Below, in pieces: positions 22,863-37,800 of a DNA stretch of 64,000 nt. The DNA lies in NCBI RefSeq assembly GCF_024713975.1, contig NC_091102.1, forward strand, positions 10,855,001 through 10,919,000. Reading direction: 5' to 3'. The DNA comes from Paralichthys olivaceus (taxonomy: Eukaryota; Chordata; Actinopteri; Pleuronectiformes; Paralichthyidae). The notes beneath the pieces are model-generated. The model was not told where the DNA came from and did not search any database. It saw only the letters and a list, made by a program, of their open reading frames with translations. The stretch's first letter is position 1; each line of letters begins with the position of its first letter. Position numbers and translations under genes: made by a program.

Positions 22863-25800
22863 ATGATCAAAGCAGAAAGCAAAGTGGGCGAGAGGACCCT
22901 GAGGAGCGCATCCCCCCACAGAAATGCATACAAGTCTGACTTCCACGCCATTAAATGCACCTTTGATGGGCCAAAATCTGAGGGCTCCGCCAAATCGTAT
23001 ACGAATGGCTCCAGCGACACCCGGGAGGACTCAAGGGGGAGGCCATTTGGCACCAGAGTGAATAAGATAAAGAACATTTTCCTGCAGATGGATGGTCAGC
23101 AGCAGGAGTGTCAAGAAGCAAAGCCTCCTGTAAAGTCTGAGGTGACCCCGGTTTCCCCGCCGAAGCTGCAGTTTCCAGCCAACACACACAAAGTCAACTT
23201 CAACACCACCACAAGCCCCGAAACACACAATTTAGATAAAACACCCAAGGGGGAGGAGGTTGAGATTGACAAAGTGGCTTTGGCAGAGAAGTTTTCTGTG
23301 ACCAGAAAGCTCTTTGAAAGAGGCATCAAAGAGCAGCCCGTAGCTGAAAAGCAATCCCCGAACAGAGTCGTGAGTCGCCTGTCCCTAGGAAGTGCCTCTG
23401 ATGAGGGGAAAAGCACAAGGAGAGTATCGGGATCTTCGGAGACCACTATCAAATCAGAGCAGACTCCCACATCAACGGCAAACAGTCGAGATGAAAAGGC
23501 TGATGGTGAGAAAAAGCATGTGTCTAAAGCGTCTCTGAATTCAGGACCAATTTCTCGGAGGTTGGAGAATTACATGGCTGAGAATGACTCAGAAGACAAC
23601 GACACAGCTGCTGGAAAAGGGGAGATGGTGTCTGCCAAACAGCACAGTACCACTGAACACTCACTGCCTACCTCTCCAACTAGGGAGAGCTTACATAAAC
23701 CAAGGTCTCCTGTCAAAGAAGCCACCAGCTCTTCACCTGTAACTAATACCACTAACAAAAATACATCCCAGATGCCGTGTGTCACCAACAAACAGTCGAC
23801 CCCTGGGTCTAACAGCGGCTTCAAACCAACATCTCCAATTAGTAATGCAGCTTCCAAGTCTGTTTCTCCGACAACTGATGCCACTCACAAACCCCCCTCA
23901 CCGGACCAAACAACTCCAATTAGCCACGGCTACAAGGGTTCTACGTCATCTTGTGATGGATTTAGCAGGACATCTATTGGTGGAGATGAAGGCAAGCCAC
24001 ATAGTCCATCCCCGAGGGATGTGAAGCAGCCTCCTCCATCAGCTGGTGGCTTTCAAAACACCAACAGGACCAAATACTCCAGAAAAACCAAGAGTAATGA
24101 CAGTGTGGTTCCTTCCGGGGGGAATCCACCCAGCCAGAGCTCATCGCTGGACTCCAGAGGGGTGGGCATGGTACGGGCAGAGCTGGTGGTTGTTCAGAAT
24201 GAATCTTCGGAGAGCGAGGAGAATGAAGATGAAAACGCTGAAGATTGTGTGTTCGAGGAGGAGACAGTGCAAAGCCTTTCAGAGCAACCGATAGAACTGA
24301 AAAGAACCTTTCCACCAGAAATACAGAACTGTAACAGTCCTCATCAAGTCTTAGTTAGAGATGGTGCAAGAGAGACACAAAGGTTAGCAGAGACTGTGGG
24401 TGAAGGTAGAGTCCTCGAGGACGTTGAGCAATTTGAGTTGGAAGAGGACAGAGGAGAATATAGTTTGATTTCAAATGATGATAATCATGAGGAAGATGAT
24501 GAGGTAGCAGAGGAAGAGACTGAGCTGGAGGAGCATGTGGGTGAGAGCATCCTGGATCGGGCCTCTCCAGTAGTGTACGGTATTGAGAACGCAGCCTTTG
24601 TGGATGACAGGGATGTGGACCATGTCCTCAGGGAAGAGGAGGAGGAAGAGGAAGAAGAGGAGGAGGATGAGGTGGATCAAATGTATGTGGAGTATGATGA
24701 CTGTTATGAAGCCCCTGGTCTGTCAGATGAGGAGGAGCCTCCCACGAAGAGGAAAATCAACTTCTCCACAGGTCCAATCCTGGTACGTATTTTGTATTGT
24801 GTTGACATCTGAACCACCAGAAAACACATTGCACAGACCTGTCATCACAAACCACTGTCTCACTGACTCAGCAATGATGCGTGAACTAGGCGTTTCCCTG
24901 CAGACATACGACACACTAGAAGAGGCTATGTTTTTTGTCAGGGGTATTGATGTCACAGCTTCTGCACTCTATCATCACACATGCTTTGAAACAGCTCAGA
25001 AAAATCTCAACTAGTTGTTAATTTTTATCTTAGTAACCAGGGAGGCGGGTAGTTTGACAACCTCATCTACTTCTTCTTGCAAGAGAGAAATCCATAGAGT
25101 TGGGAGAAATTTGGGGGATGTGAGGTTGCAGCGTTGTTTGTGTGATATTTTTGGAAATACTGTTTGCATAACAAAGCATGTGAGATTGGGGCCACAGATG
25201 AACGAGGGCAGGAGTGAGACAGAGATATGAAACTTTCAAGACAGTAGCAGAAGAAAGGAACCAGGATCACCCTCTGAGTCACTGCACTGGTTTGGTATTT
25301 TTTACTCAGAGTGGTTCCCGTCTGTTGTGATTCATGAGGGACTTTTCTCTTCTTTCCAACATGGAGGAATTCAGGGATTTGATTCATCCATATGATCTCT
25401 TTTACAGATTATGGAAAGGTTATTTCTATCACTGCAGGGAGAATTCTTCATTTTTATTATCATGAAATTTATAAGGATATAAATCCTTGTGAACAGCAGA
25501 GAGGCACATTTAGCATTTTTCCATTTCTCTGAACGATCTTATTGGCTTTTGTGTTTGTGATTTGCGTAGCATCATTTCATTGGGAATAGATGTTCTACAG
25601 TTGAGTTTGTCGAGCTGACTGTCTCAGGTGGCCTGTGTGCAAAATGCAATCATGATATTCATATATTTGTTTTATTTTACCTTCCTTCAACAGTCAAGTT
25701 CAAAGAAATGTTTAAAACAATGCAACCCTAAAGACAGCATTCTATTGATGTCTTACATAAATAAAAATCAAATTAATCTTATAGAATACATGTATTTGAT

Positions 25801-28800
25801 GTATGTCTCAGCTTTACAGTATGTAGTCCAACTGATTTTCCAGTTGGTGTCATCTCTATTATAGTATTGCCACATATCATTCGCTGTAAACATTGCCTGC
25901 GGGTATTTTAAGGGTGTGGGGGTACTATCTTCCACCATGGATATTTCACTATCATCATATCTAATCAACATGTTGCTAAATTTGGTGAAAACAAATCACC
26001 CCAGTGCACTCCACTTTGCTTTGTGAATAGCTCAGTGTTTATCCAGGCCTTAAAATGTGCTGTTATCTCAGGGTGTGGGTCCCTCCTCCTCATCACAGTC
26101 ATCCTGGCAGGGGGTCCTGGGAGAGTGGACCAGAAGCTGACCTGGGCTGGAGGGGACACAAACAACAGTGTACTTCCTCCGTCCATGGTGGAGCTATGAC
26201 AGAGATAAACACAGCTTTACAGTTCACAACAATATGCTTGACTGTGTCTGTGGTCTGTAGCAGCTCTGTCCTCATAACACCCATCAAAGAGAGACTTCAT
26301 GTGAAAGAGACTTTATATTAAAGAGAAATAGCTGACACGTGGTTGGAGTTGTTGTGTGGGGTTCATCCATGTATATTTCCACAATTAATCTTTAAGTTTT
26401 CTTTGATAATTTATAGAATTGGTTTTGTTGCGTGCTCACAGCCTAATGGTGACAAATCAATTATTTGATTATTTCTGTCAACAATTGAGCTGGGAGTGGT
26501 TGAATGGCACTAGCTGTACCCAGTCATTTTTTCCCACATACTATGTATTGTGTGGGAAGTTTAGTATGTGCGATTCTCAAGTGGACTTGTACCATGAACC
26601 AATATTATCAGGGGGATGGCATCTTGAGTGAACTAACTGCCCAACTATACCTCTGCCAAGCCCCAGCAGTCCCCTGATGAGTTCACAATTAAAATCACTA
26701 GATCTGGATTTTTGAAAGAATTCCTGGACGTAAACACAACGTCCTTGTTGGAGGTGGAAATTATCCTTTAACCTGGAGTAAAGTAGGCTGGAAAGGAGAC
26801 AGAAGTTTTTCAAAGGGCTATGGTTACAGATTAGTTGTGTTGGCTAATGAAGTCACAGCCAACATTTCTACCAGTGTTCCGGCTAACGGAGACCCCCTGC
26901 TAACGCCGGATCCATCTCTACATTCTGCTTGACAGAGCTGGCATTGTGATCGAGCAAACCTGAGTCTTTACAAACTCTGAGAGAAAAAGTGCTTTGTGTT
27001 TCTGGCTCAGAACAGAATTAGCTCATGTAACCAGAGTCTTTTTGACATCGGATGTGTCCTGTGTGGAAGAGAAAGTTCCTCTTTATGAAGAAAAGGAACA
27101 TGTGCAGTTTTTGCATGTTTTGGTCAAAAAATAAACTTAAATGATGAGCGCTGCACTTACACTGAAGTTATTTTATACCTTTTATATTTTATGAGAAGAT
27201 CCTTTTTCATACATTTTAATGCAGAGCCACACTTTAGTAGGACATAGGAATGCTGCAGTCCCATCGCTGCTGTGTCAGTATAAAAGTTTGCTGTGTCCTG
27301 CAGCTGTATGAGCAGCATAAATATTGAAACACTTCTTTAAAGTATAACTTTGGTCTTTACAGTGAGGAGGTAGTTTCGTTTATAACTGAAGATTAAAAAC
27401 AGGCCCGTAACATTAGATTTGTGTGCGTCCAGACATGTCTTTACCCAGAGTAATTTTACAACCTCAGATCACTTTGGTTTTGCAGTTTACAGGATTGCAT
27501 CTGCTGTAATTCACCCAGACTCTTGAATATGGAAAAAAGCCAAGAGTTATCAATGATTAACGCTCTCTGCTGAAGGTGTGTTATCTGCTTCAGGACAAAG
27601 ACTCGTTTTCAGGGGAGTTACATCAGATCTCAAGAGAGGTCATCATCTAGGTTTTGTTTGTCATGTTGCACATGAGAGGATTTGTAAAATAAAACCAGAA
27701 TAGAAAATGTCCAAAACCATGGTCTGCACCTGTCGCTGTGACCCACCCATGCAAAGTCACAGGAAGTACCACACGCAGTTATATGTCAGGAAAGGCATTG
27801 TCCCTACCAGGACGCACAGGGTGTGGTTAATGAAAATCCAACATTTCTTTGTCTGTTTACACTGAAGATAGTTAAACTATCTACACTAGCGACTATCCAA
27901 GCGTACACATCCTTCTGTCAGTTGGATTTCCATGAAGCCAGCAGTACTGCTTTGTTTCAATATCTGTAGACATTTCACAATGTGCCAGGTAGGCAGTTTG
28001 CACACATTTATGTGGAATCAGATAATAGCGTCATAGGTGCCCTGTGGTGTTTTTGCAGTAATGCTTCCAAGCCAGGAGGTATTTTATTATTTATTCAGGG
28101 TGGAAAGTGGGGAATTATTTTCACAAGATTCTGTAGCTATTCACAGTGTATTTCATGTGATTAGTAAAAAGCACCATGGCTGGACTCGTTCCGTAGTGTT
28201 ATGCTTTCCATTTCCTATCTGTAATGTGTCTTCTTTCTGGCCAGAGGAATGTGTCTTGCAAAACTCCACCCTCATCCAATCATTAGAGGCCCTCCCCTCG
28301 TAGGATCCGACTTCTCTCCAGCCACCTGGGATGGTGGGTGACTATCTGACACGATGGTGCTGAATACTAATGCAGTCAGCTCAATGCTGTTCATTAAACA
28401 GCTTGGCATGGGATGAGTGTGGGGCTGATTGTGATTGCCTTAAAAAGGTTTCATTGTGTGATTACGGACCAAAACATTAGCGCATGCTGTGTGTTTTCAT
28501 TGAAAGTTGTAAATGTGTGTTAAACTTTTCAACAGCCCTTGCGGCAACAAATGTAGCTTTTGTGGGCCATTCATAAAGAGACCTGCCGAACCTGTTCATG
28601 TTTGCACTCCTTGAAATTTGATTCCATTATGGCACTCTGCTCCACTCACACTCCACCTTCGTTCATACATTAACACTCTAAGTTCAAGGCAGAGAGACAT
28701 AAATATTATTTCAGTTATAGTTAGTGTGAACTCTTCAAAGTGTTTATGATTCCAAGGCCATTAGGGCTTTACACACTGATATTGAGTGGCCAGCAGTCAT

Positions 28801-31800
28801 CCACAGTTCTGTTGTTGCCCTGTCTTGTTCTTCTACTCATGCTTTATAACAAAAACTTGTTAAGCAAGTTACATTGGTCCTAAAACTAAATGCAATTTAG
28901 TTTTAGGACCCCCCCCCGTCTTTTAAATGTATAATGTGGTAAAATGTACATACCTAACCCCTAACCGTTACTGCAGGAAGTTACATTGAAATATATTTTA
29001 TTTTTAAAACATGATTTGACAATACCTTGCATAATTGCTCAATGGAAAGAATACAAACTACATTTATATGGTGGTGAAGTTCTTTACACTGGTGTTTTCT
29101 CCCAACTACTGAGATTGTCCCGTCTGTGCAATATTTTTTTCAGACACTAAACATCACCATGGAAAGTTTTCCATGGTGGAAGGACTGACCCAGAAAGATG
29201 GGAATCTTTCTTTTTCATCAAGCTTGCGTTTGTAATGCTAATGGTCATAAAATAGACTTGCATGGTTGATTGCAACTTTTTAATTTAACTATTTTGTTCG
29301 AATTGAAATTAAGACAGTAAAGTGGCCGGCTGGACTTAAATAAGTGGTCAGCTGTTTGGTGGTTGTGGAAAACTCGGCATTTTTACAGGAAGTACCAGAT
29401 ATTTTGTTCTTCTTCCTCGTGTGTTTACACAGGATCTAAAATCTGGGCCCCATGCCTTCTTTCCTAATTGCGCTATGATCTGCGCCAGGCCACCACCCCT
29501 TCCCCAGCTCACTCTCACAGCATGTTTTGATTTGCTGTCTTTCTGTAGGCCCGCTTACATTGCGAACTCCCCAATCCAGTGGTCAGCCCTCGTTTTGCAC
29601 TGGCAAGAGATTCCTCTGGTTTGCTTTTCCTCGCAGCTGCTGACTCATTTCCCACATTGGTATTCAGTTATGGGGAGGGGAACGAGGGGAAAGATGGAAT
29701 GGGTTTCGGTGTGGGTGTGGGCATGTGAACATCTGTGAGTGTGAGCACACGTAGTGAGGACAGACCACTGTACTTGTTAAAGATGGATGAAAGGCCCGCA
29801 CACACTGCTGATGGCTAGCTCTTTGGAGGAAAATTACAGCGTGGCATAAGTTGTCTGACCCACAACACAACCCCACTGACCACAACAAGATGTTAAGGGC
29901 AAGAACTGGCATGAAAACACATTAAATACCTTGTTTTGTATAAACTCAACAATAAATTGTTATTTCTCCTTAAGTTACATACTGTTTGAGTTAGCCTGCC
30001 TGTTTTGGTATTGTTCAATTGTTGGACAGTGCTCGCTGAGCCACAAAGGAAAATTGGTAGCTGGAAAATCTGATATCTGGAGAGAGTAAGAAATGTGAAA
30101 GACTTTTTTGTGAGGGTGAAGCTAATAAAGACACTGATTTCTGTCGTTTTTGTCAAGAAGACAGAGGTTGAGTGATTAAAGTTTTAGCAAAGAACAGAGC
30201 ATTGTTTGAAAATGGCCTGGGAGTCCATGGCAACAGAAAAGACAGACTTTGGCATTGAGTGGGAGGAAGGACCAAGAAGCCAAGCTGCGCTGCTGCTGTG
30301 CTAATGCCGTGGCTTGGGATACAGCGGTTCTCCTTATATTCTATTAACCTACATTTTCAACCCTTAATTACTAAAGTCTCCAAAGTCTAAACTAAAAAGC
30401 ATCTTTCATCCTTGATGAAATCTCTGCCTGCTCTAGTTCTGTGAATCCATTTTTAACTAAATTAGAAGTTGATAAACTTTGTCCGTCTTATTTATAGAAA
30501 TGCTTTTAAGCTTGTTTTTCAGAGAAATGCAGAATTGGTTTAAAGATGAAAGAAGGACAAGAATGTCTAGAGAAGCTTCTTGGTTAATTAGAAGTTATAA
30601 TCTTCTCTTTATGTAACTACCAATAGGGGGGAGCAAAATATATGGGTCATAGATTATAAACCTATTGCAATAAGTTTGTTGTAGACTGTATGTTAATAGG
30701 GCCAATGCGTCTCAATGTTCTGCCAATATCCAGTAATGAAGCTCAAATATCCTGAATAAGTGCACCAGGATTGTGGATGGAATCGTGGTAGGAAGATCCT
30801 GTCAATACAAGCACTCACAAGTCAGTCTCATCTGTCTACATGAAGTTTCAGCCCGTTTTATATAGCATTAAATAAGTGATTAAAAGCAAACCTATTGGAA
30901 AATGGAGGACTTGGACAAACATCAGTGTGATAAGAACTGCCTGAAATGAAACCTTTCAACGCATACTTGATTTGTTTGGTCATGTTCCATTTACTTCAAT
31001 GGTGGAGGTGGAATTTATGACCAATACTGCACCCAGCCCTCAGTCTATGGCTTGTTCAAGTGTAAAAGGAAGAGGCGGATTCAGAGGGTGAAGACTTGGG
31101 TTGATGGAGAGTTGAGGCCCCATGAATAGCATTCCTGTCTCTACCACAGAACTACAGTATTGTGAATAATCAGCCAGTTTCCTATCTATTCTGTTTTCTA
31201 CTTCTTCTCATAACATCAGGGGTCCCCACACATGTACCATATCAGTGCATGTATGTCTTTATCCTAAGATGACACAATATGATTCCACTTGGATACGTTT
31301 GTATGAAAATCAGATGGATGTTGTAAAGTGCAAATAGATGTTGTAATCCACTTTGACATAATGAGCAGAGGGTTTATTGAATTATTTTGGAAACTTACTA
31401 TCTACACTGTTTTGGGCTACATCCAAGGGCTACACAGTGAGGAGACAAAAAGACAGAGGGAGATTGTTTGTGGTTAATTCCTCATGTCTTGACTTGCTGC
31501 AGATCTAGACCTCAGAACCTCTGTTGCCCAGAGTGAAAATGTTTGTGATGACATCACACAGCCTCATGCCAAATGCCTCAATCATTCCTATCAACCTACA
31601 GTTTTACTTAATTTTGTTTGGTTAAGGTACAAGACTAAGACCGTATGCAATATATTGTGTTATAATACTGAGGCTACATCCACACTATGTTTACACCTGC
31701 CATTTATACAACTGCACAGTTTTCAAGTGTCAAAAATTGAGGAGTTTGTCACTGCTTTGGGTCTGTTTTCGCATAAAACTTTGGGCCTAAGTGTAGTATG

Positions 31801-34800
31801 GACAGGCAAAAACTGAGACAATCGCATTCACTTCCTGAATGGTTCTTATCAGTCACAACTAGACCATCTGCAGTGAAGGCAAAACATTGTAAACACTTAC
31901 AGTTCAAGCTTGTCATCAGCCCAAGAAAAGAAAGACCTCTTAAAATAAAAATAAAATAGAGCAAATATATTGAAAGTTAAGATGTGTACAGATTTTGTTC
32001 ATTAATTAACATCCAGAATATAAGCATAAAAATACGTTTAACTTCTCACAGTTTTCCCTGAGTAAAGCATAGATCCTTTTTTTACCACAATACGGATAAA
32101 ATGCAGTGGACTTCTGTGTCAGCCCTCATTCAGGATCTTGTTGAGCTTTGTTTGTGCGTGTTATGAACTGGTTCTTTGCTCTTGAAAGAAATGCTCTGTA
32201 CTTGCTCACTAACTTGACTTGATGACTTCATCATCATGTTTCAAGTCCAAAGTTCATGCTCTGTGTTTATTGCCACTAAGAGAAATAAAGCAACCATTTT
32301 CATGTAATAATTTCTTAGGCAATTATGAATGAAAGCAAACAGAATGAATCTCTAAAGACTACTTCATCCTTTGTCTCATATTCTACATGCAGCTTATATT
32401 TACTCATTCACTTACTTTCCCCATTTTTCTGTTTGAATTCAAAATTCCAACTCTTTGCTCCATATAATCAGTAAGTCTATCATTCAATAAAACTCTCACA
32501 TGCTCAGTGGAGCCAGAATTTCAGCTTGCTCATTATTAACTCAGTCTGCCTCACCTTTTGACATGGTTGCCAACATCCTGTCATGACTCCACCCAGGTAA
32601 AGACTAATAATGTCCAAGCAGGGGGTTTAGGTATCCGACCAATAATCAGGCATTCTGATAATGACTGGAACTTAAGTTAGAAGACATTACTTTGCAGTTA
32701 ATTAGAGCTGCAGTAATTAGCAGTCTGAGAGAAAATGTATTTCTCTACCAAGGTTATGTTTTCATTGCATGTTTTTCATAATGTTTTCTGTCTGCTAAGA
32801 ACTCAGGATTGTGCAAAAAATGCAGACTTGATTTTGTTGAAACTTGGTGGAGTATGGCCCAAAGAAGAGCCCATTATCTTTTGAAGCAGATTGGATTGAA
32901 AGGGGAGATCCAGGAATTGTTTTCACTTTCTTTAACATTGCAAGTTCGGACATTAGCCTTATCAATGGTCTCTCCAACTGCCCTCCTAGTTGGCATCAGC
33001 AAAGACCAAATATGACCAAAATTTAAATGGGATGCGACAAATTCAAAACACCAAATGTTGCATTTTGGACTGTTGTCAAAACAGGAGATTTAAAGATGTT
33101 ACTTTGGGCAATGGAAAACTATTTATAGCAAGTAACAAGTATAATATAATGACAAAAACTTTTTGCTACTGCCCTGCTGATGACTTTGTTTTGAAATATT
33201 ATGAACTGTACACTCTCACTACATGGTAGTAGCTGAGACACGTCAGATGGTCATCTCCAGGCCACTATATGCTAAATAATGTACTGCTCACTTTAGCCTG
33301 ACCCCTGGAATGTTTCTCAGAGTGGATTACGATTACCATTTGTACTTGTATCTGTGGAATTCGAGGGCAAAATATAGCGGTGTGTATTAATAGGCTGCTG
33401 CTGAGCACTGGAGCAATGGCTGTTGATTGACGATTAAGTGATACATTTTTTTCTTTGCTTTGGTTGTGATTTTATTTCTTCTTTCTGTGCTGATGACATC
33501 CCCTTGTCTACTCTAATCATTGATCTATGCTACATCCACTGCTCAGCTCTCCCCAGCTGTGCCCTACTTTCCACACCGCTCATGTTCTGTGTGTGCGATA
33601 TAATTTCAAACAGTCTCTGGGACATATCCAGTGCATTGTGAGGCCTGCCTGCAAATTTCACAGATTCTTACAACTCTCATAAATGTCCTCAACAGTTTGT
33701 CTTGGGAATGCATCTTCTGCTTTGTTGTCAATGACACTTTATTCACATCGGTTCATCTTTTATTAAAGATGCAAAAGATTAGTAACAGCGGTTCAATAGG
33801 CATGTCTGGATACGTGCATATGATTGTCTACAGTCACAAGAAAAAGTTAGCTCTTTGAAATAATCTCCATTTATGTATGAAATATGGTTAGACCTTCATA
33901 TGAGTTACATTTATGAACCAGCACAATATTTTTTGGGATGAGTAACACAAATCATTGTATTGTTCTTGTCCAGATTGAGTACATATTTCAAACATTCACA
34001 GTGTAGGTAAGTGAACAGTCAAGCTAATGGGATCAATAAAAGCTAACTCAACCAAGTCCAGTTGGTGCAACAAGATTCTAGGTGTGGATGAGTTATTTTA
34101 ATTTATAATAACTGGAAACGGTAACAAATTAATCTTAAATAGTAAAGATATTCATCTACATTCAGACAAATAATCTATAAATGGAGATTATTGAGTTCAA
34201 TGGCTACACTTTCAGGATAAAGGTACCCAGCTAAGATGACTCAAAGGCACAAACCAGAATTCTCAGTGAGGTCAAAAACAAACCAAGAGTAACAGGCAAA
34301 GGCCTAAACAAATCACTGGAGCTTGTTAACATCTCTGTTCATGGGTGTATCGAATGCAAACCATAGTGTTTGGTATGAAACATTGTGCCCATGTCGAGGA
34401 AGCTGCTGGTCAAACAAACAATACCAAGGCGCAGTTTTCCAGATAACATCTTGATATCACACAGCACGACTGGGAAAATGTTCATGGACTGATGAAATGA
34501 AAAAAATGAAAGGTTGAATTGTTTAGGAAGAATATGCAGCACTGCATAACAACATGAAATCATCACAAGAGCAAAGGTAGCATCATGGTTTGGGCCTTTG
34601 CTGCCTCTGGGCCTGGACAGCTTGCTATTATTGCAGGGAAAAGAATTCCTAAGTTTATCACTGTATCTAACAGGATAATGTCAGGGTGCCTCTCTGCCAG
34701 CTGAAGCACAGCAGAAGTTTGGTGGCTTCAAAACAAAAAGGATAATCCACCTTTTAGATTGGCCCAGTCTGAGCCCTGACCTTAACCAAATATAAGTGTC

Positions 34801-37800
34801 GTGTAAAGACCTTAATAAATCAGTTCACACTAGACATCATACTAATATGGCCGAGCTGAAGCCGTTCTGTAAGGAGAATGGTCCAAAATTCCTCCTGAAT
34901 GCTTGTTAGAGGTTATTGGTGCCAAAGGACGTTTTAAACAGTTGTCTATTCCAAAGAGTTCACTAATGTTTTACCACCAGCTCTGTGAAATTTGAAGGGA
35001 TGTATTCAATTAAGGCACAAAGGTTTGTTGTTCGGTATGCGGTTAAAACACATAGTGAGTGTGTGTTAATACTTATGATGAAGATCAGGTCACATTTTAT
35101 GACCAGTTTAACGCAGAAAACCAGATTGTTCCACTGGCTTCACATTCTTTTTCTTTCCCCAGTAGCTACCAACCTAAAGATTATTCCTCTTCATAATCTC
35201 TGTCAGACATTCTTGTGGAAATTATAACACATTTGATGAGTGAATTTCATTATCAGTGGTCCTAATCATCAACAAAGAGCTGTGCTGTCCTTCAGCAGCT
35301 GTTAAAGCACAGTGATTTCCTGAGTACATTTCCAAAGAATGTGTGCAATTCTCCCTCACCGTGCTTTTTCGGCCAAATGAATATGTCCTTGTTCACTTTA
35401 CTTAGATAAATAAAAATAACTTAAAAGTGAAAATAATTTGCAGTTCTCTTTGCGAATGCCTCTGATACTCTGTGCACTTGATATTTTAAAAATACAGGTC
35501 TACAGTACTTTCTCCAATGAGGAATATGATCGGCGAAACGATGACGTGGACCCAGTCGCTGCATCTGCAGAGTATGAGCTAGAGAAGAGAGTGGAGAAGA
35601 TGGATGTGTTTCCTGTGGAGATAGAGAAAGGTAAGGCTAGAGGAAGCAACCAGTAAGGAACATTAGTGACTTTTGAGTATTTTAACAATTAAGTGGTTTA
35701 GACTGTGGTTTAAATTTTGCTGTTGTATTATTGATGTCATATCAGTGCTATCAAATTATATAGTCTGTTTAAACATAAAAGTCGATTTTACACCAATCTT
35801 GATTTGTCAAAATTGTCTAAGGTGTAAAGCTGTGAAATTTTATCCCGTATGAAATTTTTTCAACCAACAGTTTTTAACGACTTTTCCTTTCTCTCCATCA
35901 GGAGACAATGGGCTTGGCATCAGTATCATAGGAATGGGAGTGGGAGCTGACCAGGGTCTGGAAAAGCTGGGCATTTTTGTGAAAACCATTACAGAGCAAG
36001 GAGCAGCTGAGAAAGATGGACGGTGAGTTAACGCAGCAAAACTCACTCTATTTTTGCACAACCTCATACTTGAATCTCATTCTAAGACTAATACTGTTTT
36101 AATGTCGCACTCTAGGAAATCCTCAAATTATTTTTGTCCTCATGAGGACAATAAATAAAATGGTCTCAATACTTAAGCTAATGAATTTCTTTTATGTTTG
36201 CTTCTAGGATGACGTGGGTGGGTCTCTGTTTGAAATGCTTTGAAAACTTCTTCCTTTAATCACTATCTTTTGTCTGTGTAGGATACAGGTGAATGACCAG
36301 ATAGTGGAGGTGGATGGTATCTGTCTGGTGGGCGTTACACAACTGTTTGCAGCTACAGTTCTAAAGAACACCAAAGGCACAGTGAAGTAAGACCATCTCT
36401 TTCTTCATCTAGAAATTAACTTCTCACCATTGAATGAGCCAATTTAATCTCACAATTGAGTCTGTCTGTTTCCTAAGAATCCAGAGGGCATAAATGATGT
36501 GATGTAATGTGGCATGTTAGTGATTTATGATGTGGACATAAAAAAGACACACACGACAGGGTCAGGTCTAACTGCAATATGGTGTTTCCAGGCAACATGT
36601 ACAGTATTTTATTTAACTGGGCATTGCCATGTTGCTTTATTAAAAATAAATGAATAAAACAACAGGTTCCTGATTGGACGGGAGAGGCCAGGGATGCAAA
36701 GCGAGGTGGCGCGCCTCATAAGCGAGACACTGGAGCAGGAGAAGAATCAGCAGCAGCAGCAACACCTGGATGATCCCTATGAGCACTCCACAGAGGAGGT
36801 GAGAAAGTTGTACTGGAAAGTTGTTTCTTGTGTTAAATGAAATGGCCGGAAGAGTTGGTAGATTCATAAATATGTACAGTAGCTTGTGAGCGTTCACTTC
36901 ATCATGGCGATCGTATGATTACAGAGCTTGTTATGTGTATTGAAATACTTTGCGTTGACAATATAAAACCTCATCTGTAAACGGGTTATGTTAGGCATCC
37001 ATATGTGTCTGGTTTTCTGTCCAGTCCTAATGAATAAGCCAGACATATTTTTCTAGTTGTAATTACTACTTAGATGTTGACATTGTTGTTTCCCTCCTGC
37101 CACTCCCAGTCCAATCCCACGTAGCTTATTAAGGAAACAAGGATCTGGCTATGAGTAAGCCATGTGTCACCATTGTGCTGTGTAGAAAAATTATTATTCA
37201 ACTGCTGCCTGTCTACCAGAGTTGAGAAATGTTTATTTTGCGAAATTCAAGTAGCCACAAGCTACTTGAACAATACTGAGATTTGAGCTGAGAGTACAGT
37301 CCAGGAGTTTGGACTGTAATGAATATTTTGTTTCTCAGACTCTGTGTTTCAACACATTTAATTTGAAATAAAACATTGGAAATAACATAAAAAAAGTCTC
37401 AGCTTTACAAATGAGTTTTTATTCGAGTAGGTTTATAACGATAGAGAAAGAATTTTAGGGGAGATTCTGTCGTTTTAACTCATAATGCCCTGTTGTGGAG
37501 CTCCACTGCAGCCACTGTAAACTCTTGGTTGTTGTTGGGTCTTTATGCAACATCTTAGTAATCATTGACAATTTAGAAAAAAATATTTGCATTGGCTGAT
37601 ATATCAGTATCGTAAAATATTTTACTCCCTAGTATCGGTACTGGCCTTGGCCCCCAAAAATCCTTGTTGGTCGGCAAACCATAAATTATTGCTTTTTTAT
37701 ATCAATAAAGTATTTTACCTCAACCTGTGAGCTCTTTGTCCATGAACTATTAAAGAAATGTAACAGACGCCAAGAAACATTCAATAGCCAAGTGTACAAT

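Larger units (their letters stand above)
24783..35497 (+). other. Large intron 2 of the neurabin-like gene (10.7 kb)
   Basis: Runs from donor ATCCTG|GTACGT to acceptor AAATACAG|GTCTACAGT. It separates the single large N-terminal exon from the PDZ-coding exons. It holds a 16-bp hairpin with a C-run (28876-28919) and a dead Tc1-like transposon (about 34100-35170). The open frame running 10 codons past the donor is chance read-through. No nested gene was seen. Confidence 0.8.

Noticed and set aside
24783-25014. Open frame continuing past the large neurabin exon
   Set aside because: The donor ATCCTG|GTACGT joins precisely to GTCTACAGT at 35498, restoring the family sequence; the continuation has no homology.
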